NCBI GenBank assembly: GCA_045046885.1
Contig: JASFYX010000058.1
Coordinates: forward strand, 1-23,019
Direction: 5' to 3'
Source: CG1-02-35-72 sp045046885
Lineage (GTDB): Bacteria > Bacteroidota > Bacteroidia > Flavobacteriales > Flavobacteriaceae
DNA: 23,019 nt
Part shown: positions 7,517 to 15,800 of the stretch, piece by piece
Layout: the number at the start of each line of letters is the position of its first letter
How positions within the stretch are numbered: the first letter of the stretch is position 1
The notes under the pieces: generated by a model
Told to the model about the DNA's origin: nothing
Databases searched by the model: none
The model's input: only the letters and a program-made list of their open reading frames with translations
Position numbers and translations under genes: made by a program

Positions 7517-7597
7517 CAAAATTTTTAACAAAACATTAACCCTTGTTGTAAACTTTGTGTTAATTGTTAATTACTAGTAAATTATATCTAAAAATAT

Positions 7598-9166
7598 TTA
7601 TTTATATAGGTAGTTTTGAGCCAATTCTTTACCGAGTTCTACCCCAAATTGATCAAAGCTAAAAATATTCCAAATAACCCCCTGTACAAAGGTTTTATGT
7701 TCGTATAAAGCAATTAATTTTCCTAAAGATTTAGGTGTTAATTTATTGATTAGTAGCGTGTTTGAAGGTTTGTTGCCTGTAAAAGTTTTAAAAGGAAGTA
7801 ATTTTTCTACAGTCTCTTTTTTACTAACTATTTTAAGTTCTTTGTTTACTTCTTGTACTGTTTTTCCTTTATAGAGCGCTTCAACTTGCCCATAAAGGTT
7901 AGAAAGCAATTTATTATGGTGATTTAAATCACCATAAAGGGGCTCTAAAAAGCCAATAAAGTCAGCAGGAACAAGCTTTGTCCCTTGATGTACCAATTGC
8001 ATAAAAGCATGCTGTGCATTTGTACCCGTACTGCCCCAAACTATAGTACCTGTTTGATAGGTAATTGGATTGCTATTTCTATCAACCGATTTACCGTTAC
8101 TTTCCATAACAGTTTGTTGTAAATACATAGGTAGTAATGAAAGGTATTGTGTATAAGGCAACATCAATTCAGTTTCAGCTTTAAAAAAGTTGTTATACCA
8201 AATACTTAACAATGCCAAAATAACAGGTAAGTTTTTATTAAAAGAAGTTTCTTTAAAATGCTCATCCATTTGATGAGCACCTGATAAGAGTTCTTTAAAA
8301 TTTTTAAATCCAACCGCTAATGCTATTGACAAACCGACAGCACTCCACAATGAATAACGACCACCAACCCAATCCCACATAGGGAAAATGTTGTTAGGAG
8401 CAATGCCAAAATCTTTAACTGCTTTCAAATTGGTTGAGACAGCTACAAAATTATTCGCAATATCCTCTTCGGAAGCTTTTTGTAAAAACCACTTTTTAAC
8501 CGTCAAAGCGTTTGTAAGGGTTTCTTGAGTGGTAAAGGTTTTTGAAACTATTATAAAAAGCGTGGTTTCTTGATTTAAGTCTTTGAGTGTTTCATACACA
8601 TGATCGCCATCTACGTTTGATATAAAATGACATTTAAGATGGTTTTTATAAAACCTTAAAGCTTCTACTGTCATTTTTGGCCCTAAATCTGAACCCCCAA
8701 TACCTATATTTACAACATCAGTAAAAGGCTTGCCAGAAAAAGATTTTATTTTTCCTGATATAACACCCTCAGAAAAAGTTTCCATTTTTTTTAAGCAATT
8801 CGCTACTTCTGGTTTAATGTCTTTTCTATCTACCAAAATAGGTGTTTTACTACTATCGCGTAAAGCGGTATGTAACACAGCTCTGTTTTCAGTTATATTT
8901 ATTTTTTCTCCTGAAAATTGTGCCTTAATGGCCTTTTTTAAACCGACCTCTTCGGCTAAATCTAACAATAAATTAAATCCTTTTTTATCAATTCTGTTTT
9001 TAGAAACATCAAGCGTAAAATCGGCTTCTTTAAAAGTAAAATCGGCTTTTCTATTGGCATTGTTTTTAAACATGCGCTCCATTCTAACATCTTTTATTAC
9101 ATTAAAATGCTTTCGCAGTTTTTGCCAAGCTTTAGTTTGGGTGGGATTTATATTTTCAATACTCAT
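7598..9166 (-). CDS. pgi: glucose-6-phosphate isomerase
   Basis: The enzyme interconverts glucose 6-phosphate and fructose 6-phosphate in glycolysis and gluconeogenesis. The 522-residue length is a little shorter than E. coli Pgi (549) but no motif is missing. The N-terminal sugar-isomerase domain contains VVNIGIGGSDLGP (152-163) and SKTFTTQET (208-216). R270 lies in the signature WVGGRYS; E355 (MESNGKS), H386 (NAQHAFMQLVHQG) and K513 (ELGKEL) are the expected catalytic residues. It starts eight bases after the stop of the M23 peptidase gene, so the two are probably co-transcribed, though their functions are not obviously related. Identity is certain. Confidence 0.98.
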   Translation of the reverse strand: MSIENINPTQTKAWQKLRKHFNVIKDVRMERMFKNNANRKADFTFKEADFTLDVSKNRIDKKGFNLLLDLAEEVGLKKAIKAQFSGEKINITENRAVLHTALRDSSKTPILVDRKDIKPEVANCLKKMETFSEGVISGKIKSFSGKPFTDVVNIGIGGSDLGPKMTVEALRFYKNHLKCHFISNVDGDHVYETLKDLNQETTLFIIVSKTFTTQETLTNALTVKKWFLQKASEEDIANNFVAVSTNLKAVKDFGIAPNNIFPMWDWVGGRYSLWSAVGLSIALAVGFKNFKELLSGAHQMDEHFKETSFNKNLPVILALLSIWYNNFFKAETELMLPYTQYLSLLPMYLQQTVMESNGKSVDRNSNPITYQTGTIVWGSTGTNAQHAFMQLVHQGTKLVPADFIGFLEPLYGDLNHHNKLLSNLYGQVEALYKGKTVQEVNKELKIVSKKETVEKLLPFKTFTGNKPSNTLLINKLTPKSLGKLIALYEHKTFVQGVIWNIFSFDQFGVELGKELAQNYLYK

Positions 9167-9174
9167 TTTATTTT

Positions 9175-10407
9175 CTAATTAGGATAAGAAATGTTATCCA
9201 ATTGCTCTTTTAAAGGTTTTATATTAGCGAAAAAGCGAGGCCTTTCAGATTTTTTCATAGGTGCTGCAGCAGGTAATTTTTGCCTTAACGGATTGACTTG
9301 TCGGCCATTTTTCCAAAACCTGTAACACACATGTGGTCCAGAGGCATGCCCCGTCATACCGACATAACCAATAATGTCTCCCTGTTTGACATAAGTACCT
9401 ACATTAACCCCTTTTTTAAATTTATTCATATGTAAATATTGGGTTGAGTAAGTGGCATTATGTCTAATTTTTACATAATTACCATTGCCTCTTGTGTAGC
9501 CTCTTTTGGTTACGCGCCCGTTAGCTGTTGCCATAATGGGCGTGTTGGTTGGTGCTGCGAAATCGGTTCCCAAATGGGGTTTAATGCGTCCATAATATTT
9601 TATGTAACGCCGCATATTATAACGCGATGAAATACGGCTAAACTTGAGAGGGGCTTTTAAAAAAGCACGTCTTAAATTCTTGGCATTGTCGTCAAAATAA
9701 TCAACTACACCATTCTTTTTATTTTCTACAAACGCAAAAGCGTAAAGTGGTTTTTTATTGTGTTCAAAAACAGCTGCACGCACTTTACCCATGCCTGCTA
9801 AAATAGAATCATTTACATATCTTTCTTCGTAAACAATTTTAAATCTATCATTTTTTTGAAGTCTAAAAAAATCAATAGTCCAAGCGTAAATTTCTGATAA
9901 ATCGTTTACAATTAAGTAATTTAGACCCTGTTCGTCAATTGCTTCCGATAAGGATGTCTTGATAATTCCAGAGGCTGTTTTTATAACTGTTTTTACTTTT
10001 TTCTTAGCGCGATACGCTTTAATGGTGTCTTTAAATTTAAAGACTATATAATTTATTTTATCGGGTTGATAGATAAAAACCTCGCCTTTATCTAAAGAAT
10101 CTTTAGATTTTAAAATGACATAAGGATTTCCCACTTTAAGGCGTCTTATATCGAATACTTTCTTAGTTTTTTTAACAATTTCGTAAACTCTAGTGGGCAT
10201 TATGTGTGCTTGGTCTAATATATTGCCAAAACTATCGCCCTTTCTAATAGTGTCTCTTAAGTAGTTATAATCATTAAATGTAAATCCAAACTCTTTTATA
10301 ATTTTGGGAACAACTGGAGTAGGTTTCGGTTTTACAGTAGATTCATCGACATCTTTTTTACAACTAAAAGTTACTAATAAAATTAAAATTATTGAAAAGT
10401 ATTTCAT
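9175..10407 (-). CDS. M23-family peptidoglycan peptidase-like lipoprotein with HxC in place of HxH
   Basis: This 410-residue protein starts with a lipoprotein signal (MKYFSIILILLVTFSC, lipidated Cys16) and a Pro/Lys-rich linker (25-38). Next come a LysM/OapA-like segment (about 40-105: DTIRKGDSFGNIL) and a middle region like the N-terminal domain of Csd3/ShyA-type endopeptidases (145-245). The C-terminal LytM/M23 domain spans about 255-380. The zinc ligands H278 and D282 (KPHLGTDFAAP) and H326 (QYLHM) are present. The usual GPHLHFE motif reads GPHVCYRFW here, so H359 is kept and the second His, normally a zinc ligand, is C361. Cysteine could still bind zinc, but the change makes the enzyme atypical. 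It would cleave peptide cross-links of peptidoglycan in the periplasm, or act as a regulator if inactive. Downstream of DUF3108 and eight bases before pgi. Confidence 0.9.
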   Translation of the reverse strand: MKYFSIILILLVTFSCKKDVDESTVKPKPTPVVPKIIKEFGFTFNDYNYLRDTIRKGDSFGNILDQAHIMPTRVYEIVKKTKKVFDIRRLKVGNPYVILKSKDSLDKGEVFIYQPDKINYIVFKFKDTIKAYRAKKKVKTVIKTASGIIKTSLSEAIDEQGLNYLIVNDLSEIYAWTIDFFRLQKNDRFKIVYEERYVNDSILAGMGKVRAAVFEHNKKPLYAFAFVENKKNGVVDYFDDNAKNLRRAFLKAPLKFSRISSRYNMRRYIKYYGRIKPHLGTDFAAPTNTPIMATANGRVTKRGYTRGNGNYVKIRHNATYSTQYLHMNKFKKGVNVGTYVKQGDIIGYVGMTGHASGPHVCYRFWKNGRQVNPLRQKLPAAAPMKKSERPRFFANIKPLKEQLDNISYPN

Positions 10408-10445
10408 CTAGTCTATTTATTGTTTTAGAGGTCGCGTTTAGTTGC

Positions 10446-10453
10446 CAAAGCTA
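10446..10453 (-). promoter_or_regulatory. possible internal promoter box for the M23 gene
   Basis: The minus strand reads TAGCTTTG, an exact TAnnTTTG match, in the 73-base gap after the DUF3108 gene and 38 bases before the M23 ATG. It may allow M23-pgi transcription independently of DUF3108. No clear -33 element is seen. Confidence 0.4.
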
Positions 10454-10480
10454 CTAATTTTAGGCTATTTTTAAGTGCTC

Positions 10481-11272
10481 TTAATTAAAAATAACAGGAA
10501 AAGCATTTGCCAAACCCTTAAAAGATTCTAACTCTGCTTTTAAAGAACCAACTACTAAATCGGCTTTTATTTTTAATGGTATTTTATTTTCGTCGTCGCT
10601 TACCCATACTGTCACACTGTTTTGTCCTTTAAAAACACGACCCGATTCAACAATGGGTTTAAGCATAATTGCTTTTATCTTTCCAAACTTTGTTTTAATA
10701 ATTTCTCTTCCTAAAAAACGGACTTTAAACTTATTTATTTTTTGATCGTAAAATAAATTCACCTCGGCTTCTTCATTTAGTTTTAAAGACGATAAATCGG
10801 TATTTCTAAGATAGTACATAGACGAAATCATATCTTGAATACCTTTTGGGATTGAATAAGTCTTTGAAGTTTTGTATTTGTAATTTTCTACGCGCGCTTG
10901 TAGCGTAGTATGGTTAAAAATGATGTCCTTTTTTTTGGTATATCCGCCTTCATCAACGCGTCTTATAAAATAATTGGGGTACAAGGTGTTTTTATCGACA
11001 ATAGTCTGATACACATCTTCTACTTTAAAAAAAAACTTCACCATACCTGTTGTCCAACCTTTTCCTTTTATAAAATAATTTGGTTGGTTATTATAAATAG
11101 TGTCTTGTACTTCTAAGGTTGCATATCCGGCATTAATGATGCCGTATCTGAGTTTGTATTTAAACCACTCGCCTGTTTTAAAAGCGCCGTGATTATTTTG
11201 CGTAAAAGCATGCGACGATATCGTTAAAATTATAATTATTAAAATTTTATGAAATGCTTTATGATAGCTCAA
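10481..11272 (-). CDS. DUF3108 domain periplasmic protein, probable TTG start
   Basis: No ATG is available in frame. The longest frame begins at a TTG at 11296, but that codon lies inside an exact TATATTTG promoter box. I therefore prefer the TTG at 11272, giving 263 residues with a clean signal peptide (SYHKAFHKILIIIILTISSHAFTQ). The mature part matches DUF3108: GEWFKYKLRYGIINAGYATLEV at its N terminus, a DVYQTIVD / YPNYFIRR pattern, GIQDMISSMYYLRN in the middle, and VWVSDDENKIPLKIKADLVVGSLKAEL near the end. DUF3108 proteins are exported beta-rich envelope proteins of unknown biochemical role. It heads a run with the M23 peptidase and pgi, which suggests a cell-envelope function, but this is inference from context. 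Confidence 0.82.
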   Translation of the reverse strand: MSYHKAFHKILIIIILTISSHAFTQNNHGAFKTGEWFKYKLRYGIINAGYATLEVQDTIYNNQPNYFIKGKGWTTGMVKFFFKVEDVYQTIVDKNTLYPNYFIRRVDEGGYTKKKDIIFNHTTLQARVENYKYKTSKTYSIPKGIQDMISSMYYLRNTDLSSLKLNEEAEVNLFYDQKINKFKVRFLGREIIKTKFGKIKAIMLKPIVESGRVFKGQNSVTVWVSDDENKIPLKIKADLVVGSLKAELESFKGLANAFPVIFN

Positions 11273-11293
11273 TACGTTCTTTTTAAAGTTTGG

Positions 11294-11301
11294 CAAATAT
11301 A
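11294..11301 (-). promoter_or_regulatory. -7 promoter box upstream of the DUF3108 gene
   Basis: TATATTTG on the minus strand is an exact TAnnTTTG match, directly adjoining the terminator hairpin at 11302-11347 and 21 bases before the TTG at 11272. The distance matches the other exact boxes here. It overlaps the alternative TTG at 11296 and so argues against that start. Confidence 0.6.
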
Positions 11302-11347
11302 AAAAATAAACAGCTTTTTAAATACTTTTAAAAAGCTGTTTATTTTT
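11302..11347 (-). terminator. intrinsic terminator of the prc-permease-tilS-dsbD run
   Basis: The left arm (11302-11322) and right arm (11327-11347) are perfect 21-base complements around a four-base TACT loop. The core is AAACAGCTTTTTAAA / TTTAAAAAGCTGTTT, and the arms end in A-runs and T-runs that supply a U-tract on either strand. It starts 14 bases after the dsbD stop. Its far side touches the promoter box of the DUF3108 gene. Confidence 0.88.
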
Positions 11348-11360
11348 GTGTGATTATATA

Positions 11361-13346
11361 TTATTTTTTAAAATTTTTAATCCCTTCTTTTAACCAGTTT
11401 AAATACACTTGAACATCTGGGTTATAGGCCATATATTTATTCAGGTTTTTACCTTTATGATTTATCAAAACATAGTAAGGCTGGGCATTAGCTTTGTATT
11501 TAGTAATCTGAAAATCACTCCATTTATTACCAATAGTTCTAATTTTCTTTCCTGTTGTTTTAGAGGTATATTGTTTTTCTTTAGGTAATTGCTTTTGAAA
11601 ATCTACATAGAGTGAAATCAAAACAACTTTATTGGTTAAGATATTTAAAACACGTTGATCTGACCAAACACGTTCTTCCATTTTCCTGCAATTTACACAG
11701 GCTTTTCCTGTAAAATCTAACATTACAGGTTTACCTACTTTTTTAGCATAGGCCATGGCTGTGTCGTAATCTAAAAATACTGGAATATCGTGTGGTCCAT
11801 ATTCTGCCCCTTCTGGTAATTCTGTTAATTGTGCTGTGCCGCCTCCTAATTTTGTAAACCCGACACCGTGAGGCGATTCGCTATAAGTCATAGGTGGCGG
11901 AAAACCACTAATTAATTTTAATGGGGCACCCCATAAACCCGGAATTAAATAAATTGTAAAAGTCAAAACAACAAGTGCCATACTTAAGCGTCCTACAGAA
12001 AGGTGGGGTAAATCTGAATCGTGTGGTAATTTAATTTTACCAAATAAATACATAGCTAACACACCAAAAATAGCAATCCAAATAGCGATAAATGTTTCGC
12101 GTTCTAACAAATGCATATCTAAAACTAAATCGGCATTCGAGAGGAATTTAAACGCAAATGCCAATTCTAAGAATCCTAAAAACACTTTAACAGTATTGAG
12201 CCATCCACCAGATTTTGGGAGTGAATTGAGCCATCCTGGAAAAGCTGCAAAAAGTGTAAAAGGTAACGCAAGGGCTAATGAAAAGCCTAGCATACTCACC
12301 ACCGGTGCTATACCAAAACCAGATGACGCCGCTACAACTAAAACAGATCCTACTATAGGTCCTGTACAAGAAAATGACACAATTGCTAAGGCTAAAGCCA
12401 TAAAAAAGATTCCTATTAGCCCGCCTTTATCGGCTTTAGCATCTACTTTATTAGCCCAAGAATTGGGTAACATGATTTCGAAAGCGCCTAAAAAAGAAAC
12501 TGCAAAAACAACTAATAGTATAAAAAATATCAAATTAAACCACACGTTGGTAGAAAGAGCGTTGAGGGCATCAGCCCCAAAAATCCACGTTACGGCAAAG
12601 CCTAGAAATACGTAGATAACTACGATAGCAAATCCGTAAATTAAGGCGTTTTTTATACCAGCTGCCTTGGTTTTACTTTGTTTAGTAAAAAAGCTCACGG
12701 TCATAGGAATCATAGGAAACACACAAGGTGTTAACAAAGCTGCAAAACCCGAAAGAAATGCTATAAAGAAGATACCCCACAAGCCTTTTTTAGATTTAGA
12801 AGGTTCTGTTTCCTCTTTTACTACTTCTTTTTTGTCTTGATTTTGAACTACGTCATTTTTTAAATTTGTATCTTTTAAAAAGCTCCCCGCCTTACCTTGA
12901 ATGGTAAAAGTTAAATCGACATCTGTAGGAGGTAAACAATTGGCATCATCGCAAACCATAAAATAAACTGATTCGTTTAAAACCAATTTTTTATCGGTTA
13001 ACAGATTGATACGTTGTCTAAAAACAGCTTCTTTTTCAAAGAATTTAATAACCATATCAAACACTTTATCGTGTAGGGTATGCCCTTTTCCCTCTCTTGT
13101 TTTACCAATTAATTGATACGTGTTTAAAGAATCTTTAAAACTGAAAGCTGTAGGAATGGGACCATCATCGCCTTCAATAAATTGAGAATACAAATGCCAT
13201 TTATCATCTAGCTTAGCGGTGGCCACCAAATCGTATTGTGAGTCTGATATTTTTTCTACTGAAGTTGTCCATTTTATAGGGTCTAATATTTGGGCTTTAG
13301 CGTTAAAGCCCAAAATTAAAATCAGTAAAATTATTATTTTTTTCAT
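11361..13346 (-). CDS. dsbD: thiol:disulfide interchange protein DsbD-like (thioredoxin-domain reductase)
   Basis: This 661-residue protein has all three DsbD modules. A signal peptide (1-19) leads to a periplasmic N-terminal DsbD-alpha domain (about 20-155) with the redox pair C132/C137 (VCDDANCLPPTDV). Then comes an eight-helix membrane domain (about 190-475) with C208 (LLTPCVFPMIP) and C327 (FSCTGPIVG). The C-terminal thioredoxin domain (about 520-655) carries C550-V-N-C553 and the cis-proline P623 (AQPYYVL). It passes electrons from cytoplasmic thioredoxin through the membrane to periplasmic thiols, for disulfide isomerisation or cytochrome c maturation. The gene overlaps the tilS stop by three bases (ATGA), implying translational coupling, and the run ends just downstream at a strong hairpin. 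Confidence 0.94.
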   Translation of the reverse strand: MKKIIILLILILGFNAKAQILDPIKWTTSVEKISDSQYDLVATAKLDDKWHLYSQFIEGDDGPIPTAFSFKDSLNTYQLIGKTREGKGHTLHDKVFDMVIKFFEKEAVFRQRINLLTDKKLVLNESVYFMVCDDANCLPPTDVDLTFTIQGKAGSFLKDTNLKNDVVQNQDKKEVVKEETEPSKSKKGLWGIFFIAFLSGFAALLTPCVFPMIPMTVSFFTKQSKTKAAGIKNALIYGFAIVVIYVFLGFAVTWIFGADALNALSTNVWFNLIFFILLVVFAVSFLGAFEIMLPNSWANKVDAKADKGGLIGIFFMALALAIVSFSCTGPIVGSVLVVAASSGFGIAPVVSMLGFSLALALPFTLFAAFPGWLNSLPKSGGWLNTVKVFLGFLELAFAFKFLSNADLVLDMHLLERETFIAIWIAIFGVLAMYLFGKIKLPHDSDLPHLSVGRLSMALVVLTFTIYLIPGLWGAPLKLISGFPPPMTYSESPHGVGFTKLGGGTAQLTELPEGAEYGPHDIPVFLDYDTAMAYAKKVGKPVMLDFTGKACVNCRKMEERVWSDQRVLNILTNKVVLISLYVDFQKQLPKEKQYTSKTTGKKIRTIGNKWSDFQITKYKANAQPYYVLINHKGKNLNKYMAYNPDVQVYLNWLKEGIKNFKK

Positions 13347-14671
13347 GAGGTATAATTTATTTTTAAAATCTTTTTTGTGTTTTCTGATATTCTAAATCTG
13401 TTGTCCAATCTCTGGCCAATAATCCAAATAATATTATTGTCGTTACAAAGTAACCAAGTGTTTTCTTTATCTAAAAGCGACATTTTTTGATCTTTAAAAA
13501 AGGTACTAATTTTCTTTTTATTTTGCATCCCAAAAGGGTAGAAATAGTCGCCTTTTTGCCATTTTCTTACTATTAAAGACCCTTTTATTTTGTCTTCATC
13601 AACAAAAATACACGCTTTGTTTGTGTTGCTTTTAAAGTCCGTTTTAATTATGTTTTCAAAACTTAAATTTAAGCCTTCCAAAGATAGGCCTATTTCTAAA
13701 TTATTTATAGTGTAACTCTTCTTTAACTCTTTTTCTGGTTTCAACGGACTTAAAAATAATGCTTCTCTATCTTTTAATAAGCGATGTGTTTTACTAAAAA
13801 TTTGTTTCCCAGATTGTGCTGTTAGCAAGTCTGAAATATCATCCCAAGCTGTAAATCCGTAATTTCTAAGAAGCTCAAACAAATACACTTTTGGATTTGA
13901 CAAACTCAAAATTTTAGCGATATCAAAACTTAAAGTACTCTTTCCTGTTTGCCTTACAACTTCTTTTTTTACTACTTCAAGACGGTCGTTTAAAATATTT
14001 TCAATACCTTTTAAATAAGCCTGATTTTTAGTAAAAGAATCTATTAAATTGGGGTTTAATTCTTGTAAAACAGGTATTATTTGATGTCTGATTTTATTAC
14101 GAGAATATTTATCTGAAGCATTACTTTTATCTTCGCGCCAAGCGATATTATTTTTTTTAGCAAAGGCTAAAATCGTTTCTCTAGAAAAAGGTAAAAGAGG
14201 TCTGATAATTTTATCGTTTTGTTCGGGGATTCCTAACAAACCTTTAAAGCCTGTACCTCTTGTTAAATTTAACAATACTGTTTCTAAATTGTCATTAGCG
14301 TGATGTGCCGTAATTATATAATCATAGTTTTCTTGTGCCAATAAATCGTCAAACCATTGATAGCGCAATTCTCTAGCTGCTAACTGAATTGAGATTTTTT
14401 TATTTTTTGCATATTGCGCTGTTTCAAAAGAACGCGTATAACAAACAATGTTATTTTTGTGTGCCCAGCCTTTAACAAAGACTTCGTCTTTATCAGAGTC
14501 TTTTGCTCTTAATTTAAAATTACAATGCGCTAAAGCGATATTATATCCCAAACTATTTAAAATATAAGAAGCCACCATACTGTCTACACCTCCAGAAGTA
14601 GCTACAAGAATTTTAGCCCTTTTTAAAAAAGGAAAATTCTTATTAATATGTTCTGCTACTTCTTTTAACAT
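13343..14671 (-). CDS. tilS: tRNA(Ile)-lysidine synthase
   Basis: TilS converts the wobble C34 of the CAU-anticodon tRNA-Ile to lysidine with ATP and lysine, so that AUA is read as isoleucine; it is essential. The protein is 442 residues. The N-type ATP-pyrophosphatase P-loop SGGVDS is at 26-31, followed by AHCNFKLRAKDSDKDE, TAHHANDNLETVLLNLTRGTGFKGL and EDKSNASDKYSRNKIRHQIIP, all TilS signatures. The C-terminal substrate-binding domain includes KWQKGDYFYPFGMQNKKKIS and the end reads GQRLDNRFRISENT. Its 3' end overlaps the dsbD start as ATGA. The many AUA and AAA codons of this AT-rich genome fit a need for the enzyme. Identity is certain. Confidence 0.97.
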   Translation of the reverse strand: MLKEVAEHINKNFPFLKRAKILVATSGGVDSMVASYILNSLGYNIALAHCNFKLRAKDSDKDEVFVKGWAHKNNIVCYTRSFETAQYAKNKKISIQLAARELRYQWFDDLLAQENYDYIITAHHANDNLETVLLNLTRGTGFKGLLGIPEQNDKIIRPLLPFSRETILAFAKKNNIAWREDKSNASDKYSRNKIRHQIIPVLQELNPNLIDSFTKNQAYLKGIENILNDRLEVVKKEVVRQTGKSTLSFDIAKILSLSNPKVYLFELLRNYGFTAWDDISDLLTAQSGKQIFSKTHRLLKDREALFLSPLKPEKELKKSYTINNLEIGLSLEGLNLSFENIIKTDFKSNTNKACIFVDEDKIKGSLIVRKWQKGDYFYPFGMQNKKKISTFFKDQKMSLLDKENTWLLCNDNNIIWIIGQRLDNRFRISENTKKILKINYTS

Positions 14672-14702
14672 TTAAATTGTAAAAAACCCTAATATATTTT
14701 TG

Positions 14703-14710
14703 CAAAAATA
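14703..14710 (-). promoter_or_regulatory. -7 promoter box upstream of tilS
   Basis: TATTTTTG on the minus strand matches TAnnTTTG exactly, in the 43-base gap between the permease stop and the tilS ATG (31 bases away). It suggests that tilS-dsbD have their own promoter in addition to any readthrough from prc and the permease. The -33 region has no clear TTG. Confidence 0.5.
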
Positions 14711-14714
14711 AGTC

Positions 14715-15800
14715 TTAATTTTTAACATCTAGTGCATCGCGTAAAGCATTTCCCATCATCATAAAAGCCATCACCAAACTCATAATAGCTAAACCAGGAA
14801 TAATAGCTAAAAAAGGCTTTCCTAAAATTATATAATTGTAATGATCTTTAATCATAGCCCCCCAAGATGGTGTGGGTGGTTGTGCCCCAATACCTAAAAA
14901 ACTCAAACCACTTTCTATAAGAATTGAAGCCGCAAAATTTGCCGCAGAAATAACAATAATTGGTGCTAAAATATTGGGTAATATATGTTTAAAAATAATT
15001 CGTAGATGCGAAAATCCTAAGACTTTAGCTGCCTCAATGTATTGCTTGTGTTTTTCGCTTAAAACTTGTCCTCTTACCACTCTTGCCACCTCTACCCACA
15101 TTGTTAAACCAACTGCTATAAAAACTTGCCAAAACCCTTTACCTAAAGCTAGTGTAATGGCTATTACCAAAAGTAGGGTCGGAATTGTCCACGTAACATT
15201 TATCAACCACATTAAAAAAGCGTCTATTTTACCCCCAAAATAGCCTGCCGTTGCACCTATACTGATGCCAATTACCAACGATATAAATACGGCTATAAAA
15301 CCAATAAAAAACGAAATACGCGTACCAATTAATAACCGACTTAACAAATCGCGCCCATAACGGTCTGTGCCAAATAGAAATCTTTTTTGTTTGATGTATT
15401 TTTCTGGACTCCCTTTAAAAAGTGACTTAGAAAAAAATTGTGTTTTGTTTAAACTTTTAGGATAATTAACCACTTCTAATCCTTCCTTTTTTAAGACAAA
15501 GCTTTCTATTGGAATTTCTGTTACATTCGATTTTTTACCAAAAAACCATTTGTCAAAAAAAGTTTGTTCTTCTTTTATTTTTGATGGAATATTCAAGATT
15601 AACACTTTAAATCCTGGTGGTTTTGAGTGAATTTCTAAATGCATCTGATTGGCATTAGTCGTATTATCCGGTGCTAAAACATAGGCAAATACAGCTACAA
15701 AAGCACAAAAAACAATATACCAAAAACTCAAAAGCCCCGAGCGATTTTTTTTAAATTTACTCAGAGCAATTTGGGTTAAAGATTTACTGTTTTGTGTCAT
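14715..15800 (-). CDS. oligopeptide/dipeptide-type ABC transporter permease (OppC/DppC family) with enlarged periplasmic loop
   Basis: This 361-residue inner-membrane permease has one N-terminal helix (about 24-42) and then a large extracytoplasmic segment (about 43-140). The conserved OppC entry motif FGTDRYGRDLLSRL follows at 143-156, then five more helices (161-188, 194-218, 223-243, 279-305, 329-348). The EAA loop that contacts the ATPase reads EAAKVLGFSHLRIIFKHILPN (256-276), and ESGLSFLGIGAQPPTPSWG (296-314) is typical of OppC. OppC/DppC proteins are usually near 300 residues; the extra length lies in the first periplasmic loop. No OppB, ATPase or binding-protein gene is nearby, so the rest of the transporter must be elsewhere. 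The ATG directly follows the prc stop codon with no gap, so translation is likely coupled. Confidence 0.92.
   Translation of the reverse strand: MTQNSKSLTQIALSKFKKNRSGLLSFWYIVFCAFVAVFAYVLAPDNTTNANQMHLEIHSKPPGFKVLILNIPSKIKEEQTFFDKWFFGKKSNVTEIPIESFVLKKEGLEVVNYPKSLNKTQFFSKSLFKGSPEKYIKQKRFLFGTDRYGRDLLSRLLIGTRISFFIGFIAVFISLVIGISIGATAGYFGGKIDAFLMWLINVTWTIPTLLLVIAITLALGKGFWQVFIAVGLTMWVEVARVVRGQVLSEKHKQYIEAAKVLGFSHLRIIFKHILPNILAPIIVISAANFAASILIESGLSFLGIGAQPPTPSWGAMIKDHYNYIILGKPFLAIIPGLAIMSLVMAFMMMGNALRDALDVKN

Noticed and set aside
8730..9182. 150-codon plus-strand open frame
   Set aside because: It lies antisense to pgi, whose protein is intact and unmistakable; this is a shadow frame.
12196..12615. 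139-codon plus-strand open frame
   Set aside because: It is antisense to the membrane domain of DsbD, and the Pro/Lys/Thr-rich product has no recognisable feature.
14872..15243. 123-codon plus-strand open frame
   Set aside because: It is antisense to the conserved helices and EAA loop of the OppC-type permease; a shadow frame.
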